Assembly (NCBI RefSeq): GCF_010095445.2
Contig: NZ_WFGV02000037.1
Span: 1 to 64,000 of the forward strand
Direction of reading: 5' to 3'
Length of the DNA stretch: 64,000 nucleotides
Source of the DNA: Pseudomonas sp. TNT3
Lineage (GTDB): Bacteria > Pseudomonadota > Gammaproteobacteria > Pseudomonadales > Pseudomonadaceae
The position numbers were made by a program, and so were the translations under genes. The notes under the pieces are model-generated. The model did not search any database and was not told where the DNA came from. It saw only the letters and a list, made by a program, of their open reading frames with translations. This document shows, piece by piece, positions 53,282 through 62,639 of this stretch (position 1 is its first letter; each line of letters opens with the position of its first letter).

Positions 53282-54289
53282 TTACTGAAACAGCGACTCG
53301 CTCGATAAGCCATTTTTCTCCAGGATCTCCCGAAGACGCTTCAGACCTTCAACCTGTATCTGTCTGACCCGCTCACGAGTCAGGCCGATTTCCAGGCCCA
53401 CATCTTCAAGGGTGCTGCTCTCATGTCCGCGTAGACCGAAGCGCCGAATAACCACTTCGCGCTGCTTGTCGGTCAGCTCTGAGAGCCATTGATCGATGCT
53501 TTGTGAAAGGTCGTCGTCCTGCAGGAGTTCGCAGGGATCAGTAGGACGGTCATCAGTAAGCGTGTCCAGCAGGGTCTTGTCCGAATCCGGCCCCAGCGAG
53601 ACATCGACCGAAGAAACCCGCTCGTTCAAGCCCAGCATGCGCTTGACCTCGCCCACCGGTTTTTCCAGCAGGTTGGCAATTTCTTCGGGGGAAGGTTCAT
53701 GGTCGAGCTTTTGCGTAAGCTCGCGTGCAGCCCGAAGGTATACGTTCAGCTCTTTGACCACATGTATCGGCAACCGGATGGTCCGGGTCTGATTCATGAT
53801 TGCGCGCTCGATGGTCTGACGGATCCACCAGGTAGCGTAGGTCGAAAAGCGAAAGCCTCGCTCAGGGTCGAACTTTTCCACCGCCCGGATAAGCCCGAGG
53901 TTGCCCTCTTCGATCAGGTCCAACAGCGACAGCCCACGATTAACGTAACGCCGGGCGATTTTCACCACCAGCCGCAGGTTACTTTCAATCATGCGTTTGC
54001 GCCCGGCCGGATCCCCACTTTGCGACAAACGCGCAAAATGAACTTCTTCTTCGGGGGATAACAGAGGGGAAAAGCCGATTTCGTTGAGATACAACTGCGT
54101 GGCATCAAGTGCACGCGTGTAGTCAATATACTTGTGTTGCTTTAGCGAGGCGGAGTGTTTGGATTTGGCACGAACGGAAGGTGGAGCAGCCCCTTCATCA
54201 TTCGACATCGAATCCGTGCCGACGCCGGTCTCCATCAGGAGAACCTCATCGTCGATGTCAAACTCCGGCACTTCTTTACTGAGAGCCAT
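53282..54289 (-). CDS. rpoS: Stationary-phase sigma factor RpoS
   Basis: 335 residues. Region 2 (core binding and -10 recognition: DLIEEGNLGLIRAVEKFDPERGFRFSTYATWWIRQ), region 3 and region 4 (-35 recognition: STLEDVGLEIGLTRERVRQIQVEGL) are all complete. It directs the general stress and stationary-phase programme. Main promoter elements are expected inside or upstream of nlpD. The AAAGGA ribosome binding site contains a GGA, so RsmA control is conceivable but unproved. Full-length, no mutation seen. Confidence 0.97.
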   Translation of the reverse strand: MALSKEVPEFDIDDEVLLMETGVGTDSMSNDEGAAPPSVRAKSKHSASLKQHKYIDYTRALDATQLYLNEIGFSPLLSPEEEVHFARLSQSGDPAGRKRMIESNLRLVVKIARRYVNRGLSLLDLIEEGNLGLIRAVEKFDPERGFRFSTYATWWIRQTIERAIMNQTRTIRLPIHVVKELNVYLRAARELTQKLDHEPSPEEIANLLEKPVGEVKRMLGLNERVSSVDVSLGPDSDKTLLDTLTDDRPTDPCELLQDDDLSQSIDQWLSELTDKQREVVIRRFGLRGHESSTLEDVGLEIGLTRERVRQIQVEGLKRLREILEKNGLSSESLFQ

Positions 54290-54354
54290 TGTTATAGTCC
54301 TTTGGTGAGTTCGACCTCAAGCTCAAGCGGCGCCCTTATCCTTGGCAACGCTGG

Positions 54355-54385
54355 AGCCTGTTCCCTCTACGTGACGGAACAGGCT
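54355..54385 (-). other. Hairpin in the nlpD-rpoS gap
   Basis: AGCCTGTTCC (54355-54364) and GGAACAGGCT (54376-54385) are perfect 10-bp inverted arms. With no T-tract it is more likely a leader or processing structure than a strong terminator, allowing read-through into rpoS. Confidence 0.6.
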
Positions 54386-54394
54386 GGTAACAAA

Positions 54395-55252
54395 TCAACG
54401 ACGAGGCAGGAATTGCAGCGGATCTACTGGTTTACCTTGCCGGCGAATCTCAAAATGCAGTTTCACCCGGTCTGTACCCGTTGACCCCATTTCGGCAATT
54501 GTCTGTCCGACCTTGACCTGCTGCCCCTCCCGAACCAACAGCCTGCGGTTATGTCCGTAGGCACTGACGTAGGTATCGCTGTGTTTGATGATGACTAATT
54601 CGCCGTAGCCCCTTAAGCCACTCCCGGCGTATACCACCGTCCCATCAGACGCAGCTAAAACAGGCTGTCCCAAATCCCCGGCGATATCAATTCCTTTATT
54701 CAAACTGCCGTTTGAAGAGAATTTTCCAATCAGAATGCCATTAGATGGCCATCCCCAGCCGGTCGGGGCTGGGCCCGCAGGCGGTAGCGGAGCAGGTGCA
54801 GGCTTATTGGCGACGGACGGTACAACCACCGCTGTTCCCGCTGCTGCACCGTTTACAGGCCGACGAAAGACTGTGGTTTTACTCGATGATGACGGTGTTG
54901 AACTGGATGAACTGGCAACCGCTTTCGGTGTTGAACCGGTGCGCCCGTCAAAGCGAATTGTCTGACCCGGATGGATCGTATAGGGCGCAGGAATATTGTT
55001 TCGTGCGGCCAGGGCTTTGTAGTCCCAGCCATAGCGAAAGGCGATCGAGAACATCGTATCTTTGGGGCGTACGACGTACTGACCTGTGGTCACTGCCGGA
55101 CGCTGAGCGGCTGCTTTGTTCCGATCGACGACGCGTACGTCACTGGATTTATTGCTGGAACAACCGACCAGCAAGGTGCTCAAGACAAGGCCAGTCACCA
55201 GGCGCTGAAAGCTCGTTATACCCATTCGCTGCGCAATGACTGTGAGACTCAC
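54395..55252 (-). CDS. nlpD: Murein hydrolase activator NlpD
   Basis: 285 residues from a GTG start (GGAG six bases upstream). Lipobox VGCSS gives Cys31. One LysM domain (about 58-101, YVVRPKDTMFSIAFRYG) and a Ser-rich linker precede the C-terminal M23-type domain. That domain lacks the metal ligands of true LytM endopeptidases (NKGIDI in place of HxGID), as in E. coli NlpD, which activates the amidase AmiC instead of cutting peptidoglycan itself. It lies upstream of rpoS, as in many gammaproteobacteria. Confidence 0.93.
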   Translation of the reverse strand: MSLTVIAQRMGITSFQRLVTGLVLSTLLVGCSSNKSSDVRVVDRNKAAAQRPAVTTGQYVVRPKDTMFSIAFRYGWDYKALAARNNIPAPYTIHPGQTIRFDGRTGSTPKAVASSSSSTPSSSSKTTVFRRPVNGAAAGTAVVVPSVANKPAPAPLPPAGPAPTGWGWPSNGILIGKFSSNGSLNKGIDIAGDLGQPVLAASDGTVVYAGSGLRGYGELVIIKHSDTYVSAYGHNRRLLVREGQQVKVGQTIAEMGSTGTDRVKLHFEIRRQGKPVDPLQFLPRR

Positions 55253-55452
55253 CCGCCGCTCCCTTTGTGGTGGCTGAAAATTTGAATTGCCGTATCCGGC
55301 TCAAGTGTCGCAAGTATAACGGGCCGCGCCGGGTTTACCTTTAATGACGCGAGGCACACGTTTGCTAACCGACGTTGAATCCCGTTTAAAACTGGTGTTG
55401 CCGCTGTAAGACAGGGGCAAACGAATAGAATTCATCGCGTTGAAACAAATGC

Positions 55453-56130
55453 TCAGGCCAGTGGCCCATTCAGCAAAGGAACGAAACGAACGGCCCCCAG
55501 GACATGCCTGGAAAAACCCTGCTCTTCACGGATGATCAGCATCAGTTGTTGAACCTCGCCAGAACCCACCGGTATCACCAGCCGGCCACCCGGCGCGAGT
55601 TGATCGAGCAGCGCCTGTGGCACATCAGTCGCCACCGCCGTCACGATGATGCCGTTGTACGGCGCCAGTGCTGGCCAGCCCTCCCAGCCATCACCCCAGC
55701 GAAACACGACGTTTCGCAAGTTCAGTTCGACCAGCCGCTCCTTGGCCCGGTCTTGCAAGACCTTGATGCGTTCTACCGAGAAGACCCGCTCGACCAGTTG
55801 CGAAAGTACCGCGGTCTGATAGCCCGAACCGGTGCCGATCTCCATTACCTTGTCCAAAGGCCCCGCTTCCAGTAGCAACTCGCTCATGCGAGCCACCATG
55901 TAGGGCTGGGAAATGGTCTGGTTATGTCCGATCGGCAGCGCCGTATCTTCGTAAGCGCGATGGGCCAGAGCCTCGTCGACGAACAGGTGTCTCGGTGTAC
56001 GGCGAATAACCTCCAGCACTTTGGCATTGGAAAGGCCCTCGTCATAGAGGCGCTGAATCAGGCGCTCGCGGGTACGCTGGGAGGTCATCCCGATGCCGCG
56101 ACGCAGAATGTCGTCGTGTTCACGGGCCAT
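55453..56130 (-). CDS. pcm: Protein-L-isoaspartate O-methyltransferase
   Basis: 225 residues. Family motifs HNQTISQPYMVARM and the SAM-binding VMEIGTGSGYQTAVL are clear. It repairs isoaspartyl damage in ageing proteins. ATG 56130 overlaps the surE stop (TGATG) with GGAGG nine bases upstream; P. aeruginosa Pcm starts 14 residues later (MTSQRTRERL), an internal ATG here, so either start is possible. It pairs with SurE in stress survival. Confidence 0.94.
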   Translation of the reverse strand: MAREHDDILRRGIGMTSQRTRERLIQRLYDEGLSNAKVLEVIRRTPRHLFVDEALAHRAYEDTALPIGHNQTISQPYMVARMSELLLEAGPLDKVMEIGTGSGYQTAVLSQLVERVFSVERIKVLQDRAKERLVELNLRNVVFRWGDGWEGWPALAPYNGIIVTAVATDVPQALLDQLAPGGRLVIPVGSGEVQQLMLIIREEQGFSRHVLGAVRFVPLLNGPLA

Positions 56131-56879
56131 CAGCGCAAACCCTCCAGCCAGCCATCGAGACTTCTGAAGGCATCATTGAAGGTTCGATCCAGTTGCAGCG
56201 GCGTTATCGAAACATAGCCCTGCATCACCGCATGGAAATCGGTTCCCGGGCCGCCGTCTTCCGCGTCGCCGGCTGCAGCGATCCAGTAACCGGATTTGCC
56301 ACGGGGGTCTACCACCTTCATCGGAGCAGCGGCACGAGCGCGATGCCCGAGGCGGGTCAGCTGAATTCCGCGGATATGATCCAGCGGCAAGTTGGGAATG
56401 TTCACGTTCAGCACCGTTCGCGGGGGTAACTCAAGATCAGCATGGGCTTCTACCAGCTTGCGAACAAAGTAAGCCGCTGTGGGAAGATTCTCCACCTGCC
56501 GTGAGACCAGCGAAAATGCGAACGAAGGACGTTCCAGAAAGCGTCCTTCCAGAGCAGCCGCCACCGTGCCGGAATACAGCACATCATCGCCCAGGTTAGC
56601 GCCCAGGTTGATGCCGGAAACCACCATGTCCGGTTGACGCTCCAGCAAGCCATTCAAGCCCAGATGCACGCAATCAGTGGGGGTGCCATTGATGCTGATA
56701 AAGCCATTGGCGAGCGTTTGAGGATGCAACGGACGGTCGAGCGTCAGCGAGCTGCTGGCGCCGCTTTTGTCCTGGTCCGGGGCGATAACCACGCATTCGG
56801 TGTAATCCGCCAGCGCAGCATAAAGCGCGGCAAGACCGGGTGCGGTTACCCCATCGTCGTTAGAAATCAGAATACGCAT
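56130..56879 (-). CDS. surE: 5'/3'-nucleotidase SurE
   Basis: 249 residues. MRILISNDDGVTAPGL (metal ligands Asp-Asp), SGINLGANLGDDVLYSGTVAAA and the C-terminal region are conserved. A nucleoside monophosphate/exopolyphosphate phosphatase. Its start lies inside the end of truD (13-bp overlap) and its stop overlaps pcm, so the pcm-surE-truD block is tightly coupled. Confidence 0.95.
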   Translation of the reverse strand: MRILISNDDGVTAPGLAALYAALADYTECVVIAPDQDKSGASSSLTLDRPLHPQTLANGFISINGTPTDCVHLGLNGLLERQPDMVVSGINLGANLGDDVLYSGTVAAALEGRFLERPSFAFSLVSRQVENLPTAAYFVRKLVEAHADLELPPRTVLNVNIPNLPLDHIRGIQLTRLGHRARAAAPMKVVDPRGKSGYWIAAAGDAEDGGPGTDFHAVMQGYVSITPLQLDRTFNDAFRSLDGWLEGLR

Positions 56880-57925
56880 GGGCTGTCCGTCTGCCCCACC
56901 GGCACCAGATCGACAAGCTCGCGCACCAATACGGTGGCGAAGCATCCGGCCGGCAGGACGAATTCCAGTTGCAGAATGTCAGGCTCGGGATAATGCCACG
57001 TCAACCCACCAATGGGCAGTCGAAGGATACGACGTTCGTGGCTCATTCCGGCGTTAACCAACCAATCGCGCAAGTCTGCTTCGCGAGTGGCGATTGCCTG
57101 CTCCAGTTCATGGACAACACCAGTGGCCGGTGAGTCACCTTCGCCCCACTGTGGACCCGTCGGGTGCAAATCCAGAATCGCCAGACGCGGATCACTGCAC
57201 TCTGCTTCACCTGCCGGAAAAAAACTGCGACTGTCGGTGAATGCCAACAGATCGCCGACCTGCGCACGGTCCCAGCTACCCTCAGCGACGCGTGCCGCCA
57301 GCACTTGGTTAAACAGGAAACTGCGCGCGGTAGAGAGCAAACGAGAACGAACGTTGCGTTGTTCCGGCAACGCCTTGCGCGCGGCCCAGGACCGGGCGTC
57401 CACCACGTTACCGCCGTCGAACCCGAATCGCTGGGCGCCGAAATAATTGGGGACACCTTGTTTAACGATCAGCTGCAAACGCTCTTCAATCGCTTCTTTG
57501 TCGCCAGCGAACTGGGTCAGGCGCAACGTAAAACCGTTGGCTGAATGAGCCCCGCGTTGCAACTTGCGCTTATGCCTACCGGTCTTGAGGATTTTGAGGG
57601 TGTCGTTTTCGGCTGCCGACAAATCAGGATCCGCCTTGCCTGGCAGTTGCACGCTGAACCATTGGCGAGTCAACGCCTGACGATCCTTGAGTCCCGCGTA
57701 ACTGACAGTGCGCAATGGAACACCTGCAGCCTTGGCGATCCGCCGGGCCGCTTCCTCGGTGTTCAAACCGCGCTTCTCTACCCAGATCCACAAATGTTCA
57801 CCATCGCCACTGAGGGGGATGTTAAGCACTTCATCAACCTGGAAATCTTCCGCGGTGGCTTTCAATACAGCGGTGCCGAGCGCTTCACCATAGGCCCGCG
57901 GGCCAAGCAATTGCAGTTCGTTCAT
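56867..57925 (-). CDS. truD: tRNA pseudouridine-13 synthase TruD
   Basis: 352 residues. The catalytic Asp motif YAGLKDRQALTRQWFS (near 76-91) is intact, with RLTQFAG and the insertion domain following. It converts U13 of tRNA-Glu. Overlaps ispF by 4 bp (ATGA) and surE by 13 bp. Confidence 0.95.
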   Translation of the reverse strand: MNELQLLGPRAYGEALGTAVLKATAEDFQVDEVLNIPLSGDGEHLWIWVEKRGLNTEEAARRIAKAAGVPLRTVSYAGLKDRQALTRQWFSVQLPGKADPDLSAAENDTLKILKTGRHKRKLQRGAHSANGFTLRLTQFAGDKEAIEERLQLIVKQGVPNYFGAQRFGFDGGNVVDARSWAARKALPEQRNVRSRLLSTARSFLFNQVLAARVAEGSWDRAQVGDLLAFTDSRSFFPAGEAECSDPRLAILDLHPTGPQWGEGDSPATGVVHELEQAIATREADLRDWLVNAGMSHERRILRLPIGGLTWHYPEPDILQLEFVLPAGCFATVLVRELVDLVPVGQTDSPCVF

Positions 57926-58395
57926 GCGCGCAGCAACAAGGCAACGGCGTGCACGGCAATGCCTTCTTCGCGACCGACAAAGCCAAGCTTTTCGGTGGTG
58001 GTAGCTTTCACGTTCACTTGATCCAACTCAACTTGAAGATCCGCAGCAATCAGCGCGCGCATCGATTCGATATGCGGGGCCATTTTTGGCGCCTGGGCGA
58101 CGATGGTGTTATCGACGTTGCCGATTTTCCAGCCCTTGGCATGGATCAATGCAACGACGTGACGCAACAGCACTCGACTGTCGGCGCCCTTGAAAGTAGG
58201 GTCGGTGTCCGGGAAATGCTTGCCTATATCACCGAGCGCGGCAGCGCCGAGCAACGCATCGCTCAAGGCGTGCAGCAGGACGTCACCGTCGGAGTGAGCG
58301 AGCAGCCCGAAGCCGTGTGCAATGCGCACGCCGCCCAGAGTAATGAAATCGCCTTCAGCGAAACGATGCACATCATAGCCGTGGCCAATACGCAT
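57922..58395 (-). CDS. ispF: 2-C-methyl-D-erythritol 2,4-cyclodiphosphate synthase
   Basis: 157 residues. MRIGHGYDVHRF supplies the zinc-binding DxH, and HSDGDVLLHALSDALLGA, GDIGKHFPDTD and VKATTTEKLGFVGR are all conserved. It forms the cyclic diphosphate in the non-mevalonate isoprenoid pathway. Oddity: the ATG at 58395 is immediately preceded by seven T that end a terminator-like hairpin (58396-58425), and only GGGGCG is available as a weak Shine-Dalgarno. Confidence 0.96.
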   Translation of the reverse strand: MRIGHGYDVHRFAEGDFITLGGVRIAHGFGLLAHSDGDVLLHALSDALLGAAALGDIGKHFPDTDPTFKGADSRVLLRHVVALIHAKGWKIGNVDNTIVAQAPKMAPHIESMRALIAADLQVELDQVNVKATTTEKLGFVGREEGIAVHAVALLLRA

Positions 58396-58425
58396 AAAAA
58401 AACGCCCCGATTTTTGTCAGGGCGT
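58396..58425 (-). terminator. Terminator between fghA and ispF, U-tract touching the ispF start
   Basis: On the minus strand ACGCCC (58425-58420) pairs with GGGCGT (58407-58402) and runs into a T-tract that ends at the base before the ispF ATG. It would stop transcripts from fghA. Confidence 0.75.
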
Positions 58426-58503
58426 GATTCTACCTGCATTAGACGAGGGGGTGCTCTCAATTAGTGCCCCCTGCACAACTGCAGGCCCGCAGCGGTGGGA
58501 AAA

Positions 58504-59358
58504 CTAACCGGGAGCCCTTCCCAGGGCGCGGCCGTGATGCTGCAGGTGGTCATCGATGAAACTGGCGATGAAGAAATAGCTGTGGTCGTAGCCGGGTTGC
58601 AGGCGCAACGTCAGCGGATGTCCGGCCAGTTTAGTCGCCTGTTGCAAGGCTTCAGGCTTGAGCTGGGTAGCCAGGAAGTCGTCGCGATCGCCTTGATCAA
58701 CCAGCAGCGGCAGCTTCTCGTCGGCCTCGGCAATCAATGCACAGGCATCCCATTCGCGCCATTTCGAGCGGTCTTCTCCCAGGTAGCGGGAAAAGGCCTT
58801 CTGACCCCACGGGCAATCCATCGGGTTGTTGATTGGCGAAAACGCCGACACCGACAAATAACGTCCAGGATTACGCAATGCGCAAACCAGCGCACCGTGG
58901 CCGCCCATCGAGTGGCCGCTGATACCGCGCTTGTCCGACGCAGGGAAATGGGCTTCGACCAATGCCGGCAATTCCTGCACGACGTAGTCATGCATCCGAT
59001 AGTGCCGGGACCAGGGTTCCTGTGTGGCATTCAGATAAAAACCCGCACCAAGACCGAAGTCCCACGCCCCATCCGAATCTCCCGGCACATCCGCACCCCG
59101 AGGACTGGTGTCCGGGGCGACGATGATCAGGCCCAGCTCGGCCGCCATGCGCATGGCGCCGGCCTTTTGCATGAAGTTCTCATCGGTGCAGGTCAGGCCG
59201 GACAACCAATACAAGACCGGCAGTTTTCCGCCCAGCTCCGCTTGTGGCGGCAGGTATACAGCAAACACCATGTCGCAGCCGAGCACGTCGGAACGATGCT
59301 TGTAACGTTTGTGCCAGCCACCAAAGCTCTTCTGGCAGGAGATATTTTCCAGGCTCAT
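58504..59358 (-). CDS. fghA: S-formylglutathione hydrolase
   Basis: 284 residues. Esterase D family: nucleophile Ser150 in GHSMGGHGAL, the oxyanion region LSGLTCTDENF and His near the C-terminus in GYDHSYFF. It hydrolyses S-formylglutathione to formate and glutathione. 8 bp downstream of adhC, so the two formaldehyde-detoxification steps are one transcript. Confidence 0.95.
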   Translation of the reverse strand: MSLENISCQKSFGGWHKRYKHRSDVLGCDMVFAVYLPPQAELGGKLPVLYWLSGLTCTDENFMQKAGAMRMAAELGLIIVAPDTSPRGADVPGDSDGAWDFGLGAGFYLNATQEPWSRHYRMHDYVVQELPALVEAHFPASDKRGISGHSMGGHGALVCALRNPGRYLSVSAFSPINNPMDCPWGQKAFSRYLGEDRSKWREWDACALIAEADEKLPLLVDQGDRDDFLATQLKPEALQQATKLAGHPLTLRLQPGYDHSYFFIASFIDDHLQHHGRALGRAPG

Positions 59359-59366
59359 GAGCGACC

Positions 59367-60479
59367 TCAGAAATGGATGACCGAGCGGATGCTCTTGCCT
59401 TCGTGCATCAGGTCGAATGCCTTGTTGATATCTTCCAGGCCCATGGTGTGGGTAATGAAGGTATCCAGCGGGATCTCACCGGTCTCAGCCATTTCCACAT
59501 AACTTGGCAATTCGGTACGACCTCGCACGCCACCGAACGCCGAACCGCGCCAGACGCGACCGGTGACCAGCTGGAATGGACGGGTAGAAATTTCCTGGCC
59601 TGCACCGGCCACGCCGATAATGACGGACTCGCCCCAGCCTTTATGGCAGCACTCGAGTGCTGCACGCATCAGCTGGACATTGCCGATGCATTCGAAGGAA
59701 AAGTCGACGCCGCCATCGGTCATGTCAACGATGACTTCCTGAATCGGACGGTCGAAATCTTTCGGATTGACGCATTCGGTTGCACCGAGCTGTTTGGCGA
59801 TTTCGAACTTGGCCGGGTTGATGTCGATGGCAATGATCCGTGCCGCTTTGGCTTTGGCCGCACCGATGACCGCAGAGAGACCGATGCCACCAAGGCCGAA
59901 GATCGCGACGGTATCACCTGGTTTTACTTTGGCGGTATTGAGCACCGCGCCGATGCCGGTGGTGACACCGCAACCGAGCAGGCAGACTTTTTCCAGTGGT
60001 GCTTCTTTAGGAATCTTGGCGACGGAGATTTCCGGCAACACGGTGTATTCGGAGAAAGTCGAGGTGCCCATGTAATGGAAAATCGGTTGGCCCTTGTAGG
60101 AAAAACGCGACGTGCCATCTGGCATCAAGCCTTTGCCCTGGGTCGCACGAATGGCCTGGCACAGGTTGGTTTTACCTGACAGGCAGAATTTGCACTGGCG
60201 GCATTCCGGGGTGTACAGCGGAATCACATGATCGCCCACAGCGACCGACGTCACGCCCTCACCAATGGCTTCCACCACTGCGCCGCCTTCGTGACCCAGA
60301 ATCGACGGGAAGATGCCTTCAGGATCAGCACCGGACAAGGTGTAAGCGTCGGTATGGCAGACACCGGACGCAACTACACGCAAGAGAACTTCACCGGCCT
60401 TCGGCATGGCGACATCAACTTCGACGATCTCGAGGGGCTTCTTGGCTTCGAAAGCTACGGCGGCGCGCGACTTGATCAT
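59367..60479 (-). CDS. adhC: S-(hydroxymethyl)glutathione dehydrogenase (class III alcohol dehydrogenase)
   Basis: 370 residues. Catalytic zinc ligands in GVCHTDAYTLSG and GHEGGAVVEAIGEGV, structural zinc Cys cluster in ECRQCKFCLSGKTNLC, and Rossmann motif FGLGGIGLSAV. It oxidises the formaldehyde-glutathione adduct with NAD+. ATG 60479 is at the family start MIKSRAAVAFEAKKPLEI; a long upstream extension is rejected. Divergent from its likely regulator gfnR (106 bp). Confidence 0.96.
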   Translation of the reverse strand: MIKSRAAVAFEAKKPLEIVEVDVAMPKAGEVLLRVVASGVCHTDAYTLSGADPEGIFPSILGHEGGAVVEAIGEGVTSVAVGDHVIPLYTPECRQCKFCLSGKTNLCQAIRATQGKGLMPDGTSRFSYKGQPIFHYMGTSTFSEYTVLPEISVAKIPKEAPLEKVCLLGCGVTTGIGAVLNTAKVKPGDTVAIFGLGGIGLSAVIGAAKAKAARIIAIDINPAKFEIAKQLGATECVNPKDFDRPIQEVIVDMTDGGVDFSFECIGNVQLMRAALECCHKGWGESVIIGVAGAGQEISTRPFQLVTGRVWRGSAFGGVRGRTELPSYVEMAETGEIPLDTFITHTMGLEDINKAFDLMHEGKSIRSVIHF

Positions 60480-60585
60480 GTGCTTCTCCAGTGAATAAAA
60501 ACGAGAGGGGGAGTGTAATACACTGCTTAACGATGAATAATCCGGACAAAAGCAAAACATTATTGCCACACAGGGATAATCGCGA

Positions 60586-61482
60586 ATGTCGGAAAATCGC
60601 TGGGAAGGTATCGACGAATTCGTCGCAGTCGCCGAGAACAGCCAGTTCACCGCAGCTGCGGAACGTCTGGGGGTCTCGTCTTCCCATATCAGTCGACAAA
60701 TAGCACGCCTTGAAGAACGCCTTCAAACTCGCCTGCTTTACCGCAGTACCCGTCGGGTAACGCTGACCGAGGCTGGGCAAACCTTCCTGCAACATTGCCA
60801 ACGTCTGCAGGATGGACGCGAAGAAGCATTGAGAGCGGTCGGCGACCTGACCAGCGAGCCCAAGGGCATGCTGCGCATGACCTGCGCGGTAGCGTATGGC
60901 GAACGATTCATCGTACCGCTGGTAACCCGGTTCATGGGGCTTTATCCGCAGTTGCGTATCGACATCGAATTGAGCAATCGACAGCTCGACCTGGTGCATG
61001 AAGGCCTGGACCTGGCGATCCGGCTGGGTCGACTGCAGGATTCTCGATTGGTCGCCACTCGGCTGGCGCCAAGGCGCATGTACTTGTGCGCGTCGCCGTC
61101 CTACCTGGAACGCTACGGTCGCCCACACAGCCTGTCGGAGTTAAGCCGGCATAACTGCCTTGTCGGCAGTACTGACCTGTGGCAACTGGAGCAGAATGGG
61201 CGGGAATTTTCCCAACGGGTACAGGGAAACTGGCGTTGCAACAGTGGGCAGGCGGTATTGGATGCTGCGCTACAGGGAGTGGGCTTGTGTCAGTTGCCGG
61301 ATTATTACGTGCTGGAGCACCTGAAAAATGGTGAGCTGGTTTCACTGTTGGAAACCCATCAGCCGCCAAATACGGCCGTGTGGGCGCTTTATCCACAGCA
61401 ACGGCATTTGTCGCCGAAAGTGCGCAAGTTGGTGGATTACTTAAAGGAAGGGTTGGCCGACCGGCCGGAGTATCGAAGCTGA
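60586..61482 (+). CDS. gfnR: LysR-type regulator GfnR
   Basis: 298 residues. Winged-helix FVAVAENSQFTAAAERLGVSSSHISRQIARLEERL, then an effector domain from about residue 90. In P. aeruginosa GfnR is divergent from adhC-fghA and induces them when formaldehyde arises from glycine betaine catabolism. The same arrangement here supports the call. The shared 106-bp gap should hold its site; no dyad is obvious. Confidence 0.85.
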   Translation: MSENRWEGIDEFVAVAENSQFTAAAERLGVSSSHISRQIARLEERLQTRLLYRSTRRVTLTEAGQTFLQHCQRLQDGREEALRAVGDLTSEPKGMLRMTCAVAYGERFIVPLVTRFMGLYPQLRIDIELSNRQLDLVHEGLDLAIRLGRLQDSRLVATRLAPRRMYLCASPSYLERYGRPHSLSELSRHNCLVGSTDLWQLEQNGREFSQRVQGNWRCNSGQAVLDAALQGVGLCQLPDYYVLEHLKNGELVSLLETHQPPNTAVWALYPQQRHLSPKVRKLVDYLKEGLADRPEYRS

Positions 61483-61550
61483 TGCACATCATTGCCGGAT
61501 TTGTTGTCTGATCCACCGCTATCGCGAGCAGTACACAGCCAACGAGTCAT

Positions 61551-62258
61551 TCAGCGGCGATTGGCCCAACGCTGACGCAACCATTCGAGGTCTTCCGGAC
61601 GCGTGACCTTGAGGTTGTCGGATCGACCTTCGATAAGGCGCGGTGCCAGCCCCGCCCACTCCATCGCCGAAGCTTCATCGGTTATAACCGCGTCGGCCAC
61701 CAGGCTATCAGCCAGCGCCCGATGCAATGCGCCCAGGCGAAACATCTGCGGCGTGTAGGCTTGCCAGATCACGCTGCGATCTACGGTTTCGACAACTCGA
61801 CCATGCTTGTCGACCCGTTTCAAGGTATCGCGTGCCGGAATCGCCAGCAGCCCACCAACCGGATCGTCAGCCAGTTCACTCAGCAACTTGTCCAGATCAT
61901 CACGGCTCAGGTTCGGTCGGGCAGCATCGTGAACCAGCACCCAATCCTCATCTTCAGCACCTAGCGCATGCAGATGCAAAAGCGCATTGAGCACAGACCC
62001 GGATCGTTCGGCACCGCCCTCCACTCGTTGAATACGAGCGTCGCCAGCACACGCCAGGTTTGGCCAGTAAGGATCATCAACAGCAAGACTGACCACCAAC
62101 CCTTTCAGGGAAGGGTGATCAAGGAAACAGCCGAGGCTGTGTTCGAGAATAGTGCGCCCGCCCAATTGCAAATACTGCTTGGGACGGTCTGCAGCCATAC
62201 GGGCACCAATGCCCGCAGCAGGAACGACGGCCCAGAAGGCCGGCAACAACGTGTTCAT
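61551..62258 (-). CDS. ispD: 2-C-methyl-D-erythritol 4-phosphate cytidylyltransferase
   Basis: 235 residues. The CTP-binding AAGIGARMAADRPKQYL and VLVHDAARPNLS motifs, and ITDEASAMEW, identify IspD. It makes CDP-methylerythritol in the same pathway as IspF. Overlaps the end of ftsB by 4 bp, as in many proteobacteria. Confidence 0.95.
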   Translation of the reverse strand: MNTLLPAFWAVVPAAGIGARMAADRPKQYLQLGGRTILEHSLGCFLDHPSLKGLVVSLAVDDPYWPNLACAGDARIQRVEGGAERSGSVLNALLHLHALGAEDEDWVLVHDAARPNLSRDDLDKLLSELADDPVGGLLAIPARDTLKRVDKHGRVVETVDRSVIWQAYTPQMFRLGALHRALADSLVADAVITDEASAMEWAGLAPRLIEGRSDNLKVTRPEDLEWLRQRWANRR

Positions 62259-62533
62259 TGAGCCAATTGGTAAAGGGTTTCACCGTCCTTGACCATGCCC
62301 AACTCATGGCGAGCCCGCTCTTCGACGGTCTCCATGCCTTTTTTCAACTCACTGACTTCAGCGTCCATGACCCGATTGCGCTCCAGCAATCCTTCGTTCT
62401 CAGCATGCTGATCCGCAATCTGCTGAGTCAGCTCGGCCACTTGCGCCAGACTGCCATTACCCACCCAAAGGCGGTATTGCAGGCCAGCCAGCAGCAGGAG
62501 CAAGACGAGGAACAACCAATTGGGACTGCGCAT
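62255..62533 (-). CDS. ftsB: Cell division protein FtsB
   Basis: 92 residues from ATG 62533. One membrane helix (about 5-21), then a leucine-zipper coiled coil (about 30-70) in the periplasm. The ending DGETLYQLAQ is typical. It forms the FtsQLB complex at the divisome. An upstream start adding 13 residues lacks homology. Confidence 0.93.
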   Translation of the reverse strand: MRSPNWLFLVLLLLLAGLQYRLWVGNGSLAQVAELTQQIADQHAENEGLLERNRVMDAEVSELKKGMETVEERARHELGMVKDGETLYQLAQ

Positions 62534-62588
62534 CGAATATCGGGTTTCCAGTGAAAAAGACAGCCATGCCAAAACGTGAAGCTTCTGA

Positions 62589-62622
62589 TAGCACGAAGCC
62601 TGGAAGACCCAGGCTTGTGCTA
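62589..62622. other. Stem-loop downstream of eno, before ftsB
   Basis: TAGCACGAAGCCTGG and CCAGGCTTGTGCTA pair over 14 bp with a single bulge and a 5-base loop. No T-tract follows on either strand. Confidence 0.6.
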
Positions 62623-62639
62623 GTAAGGCATCAGATTAG

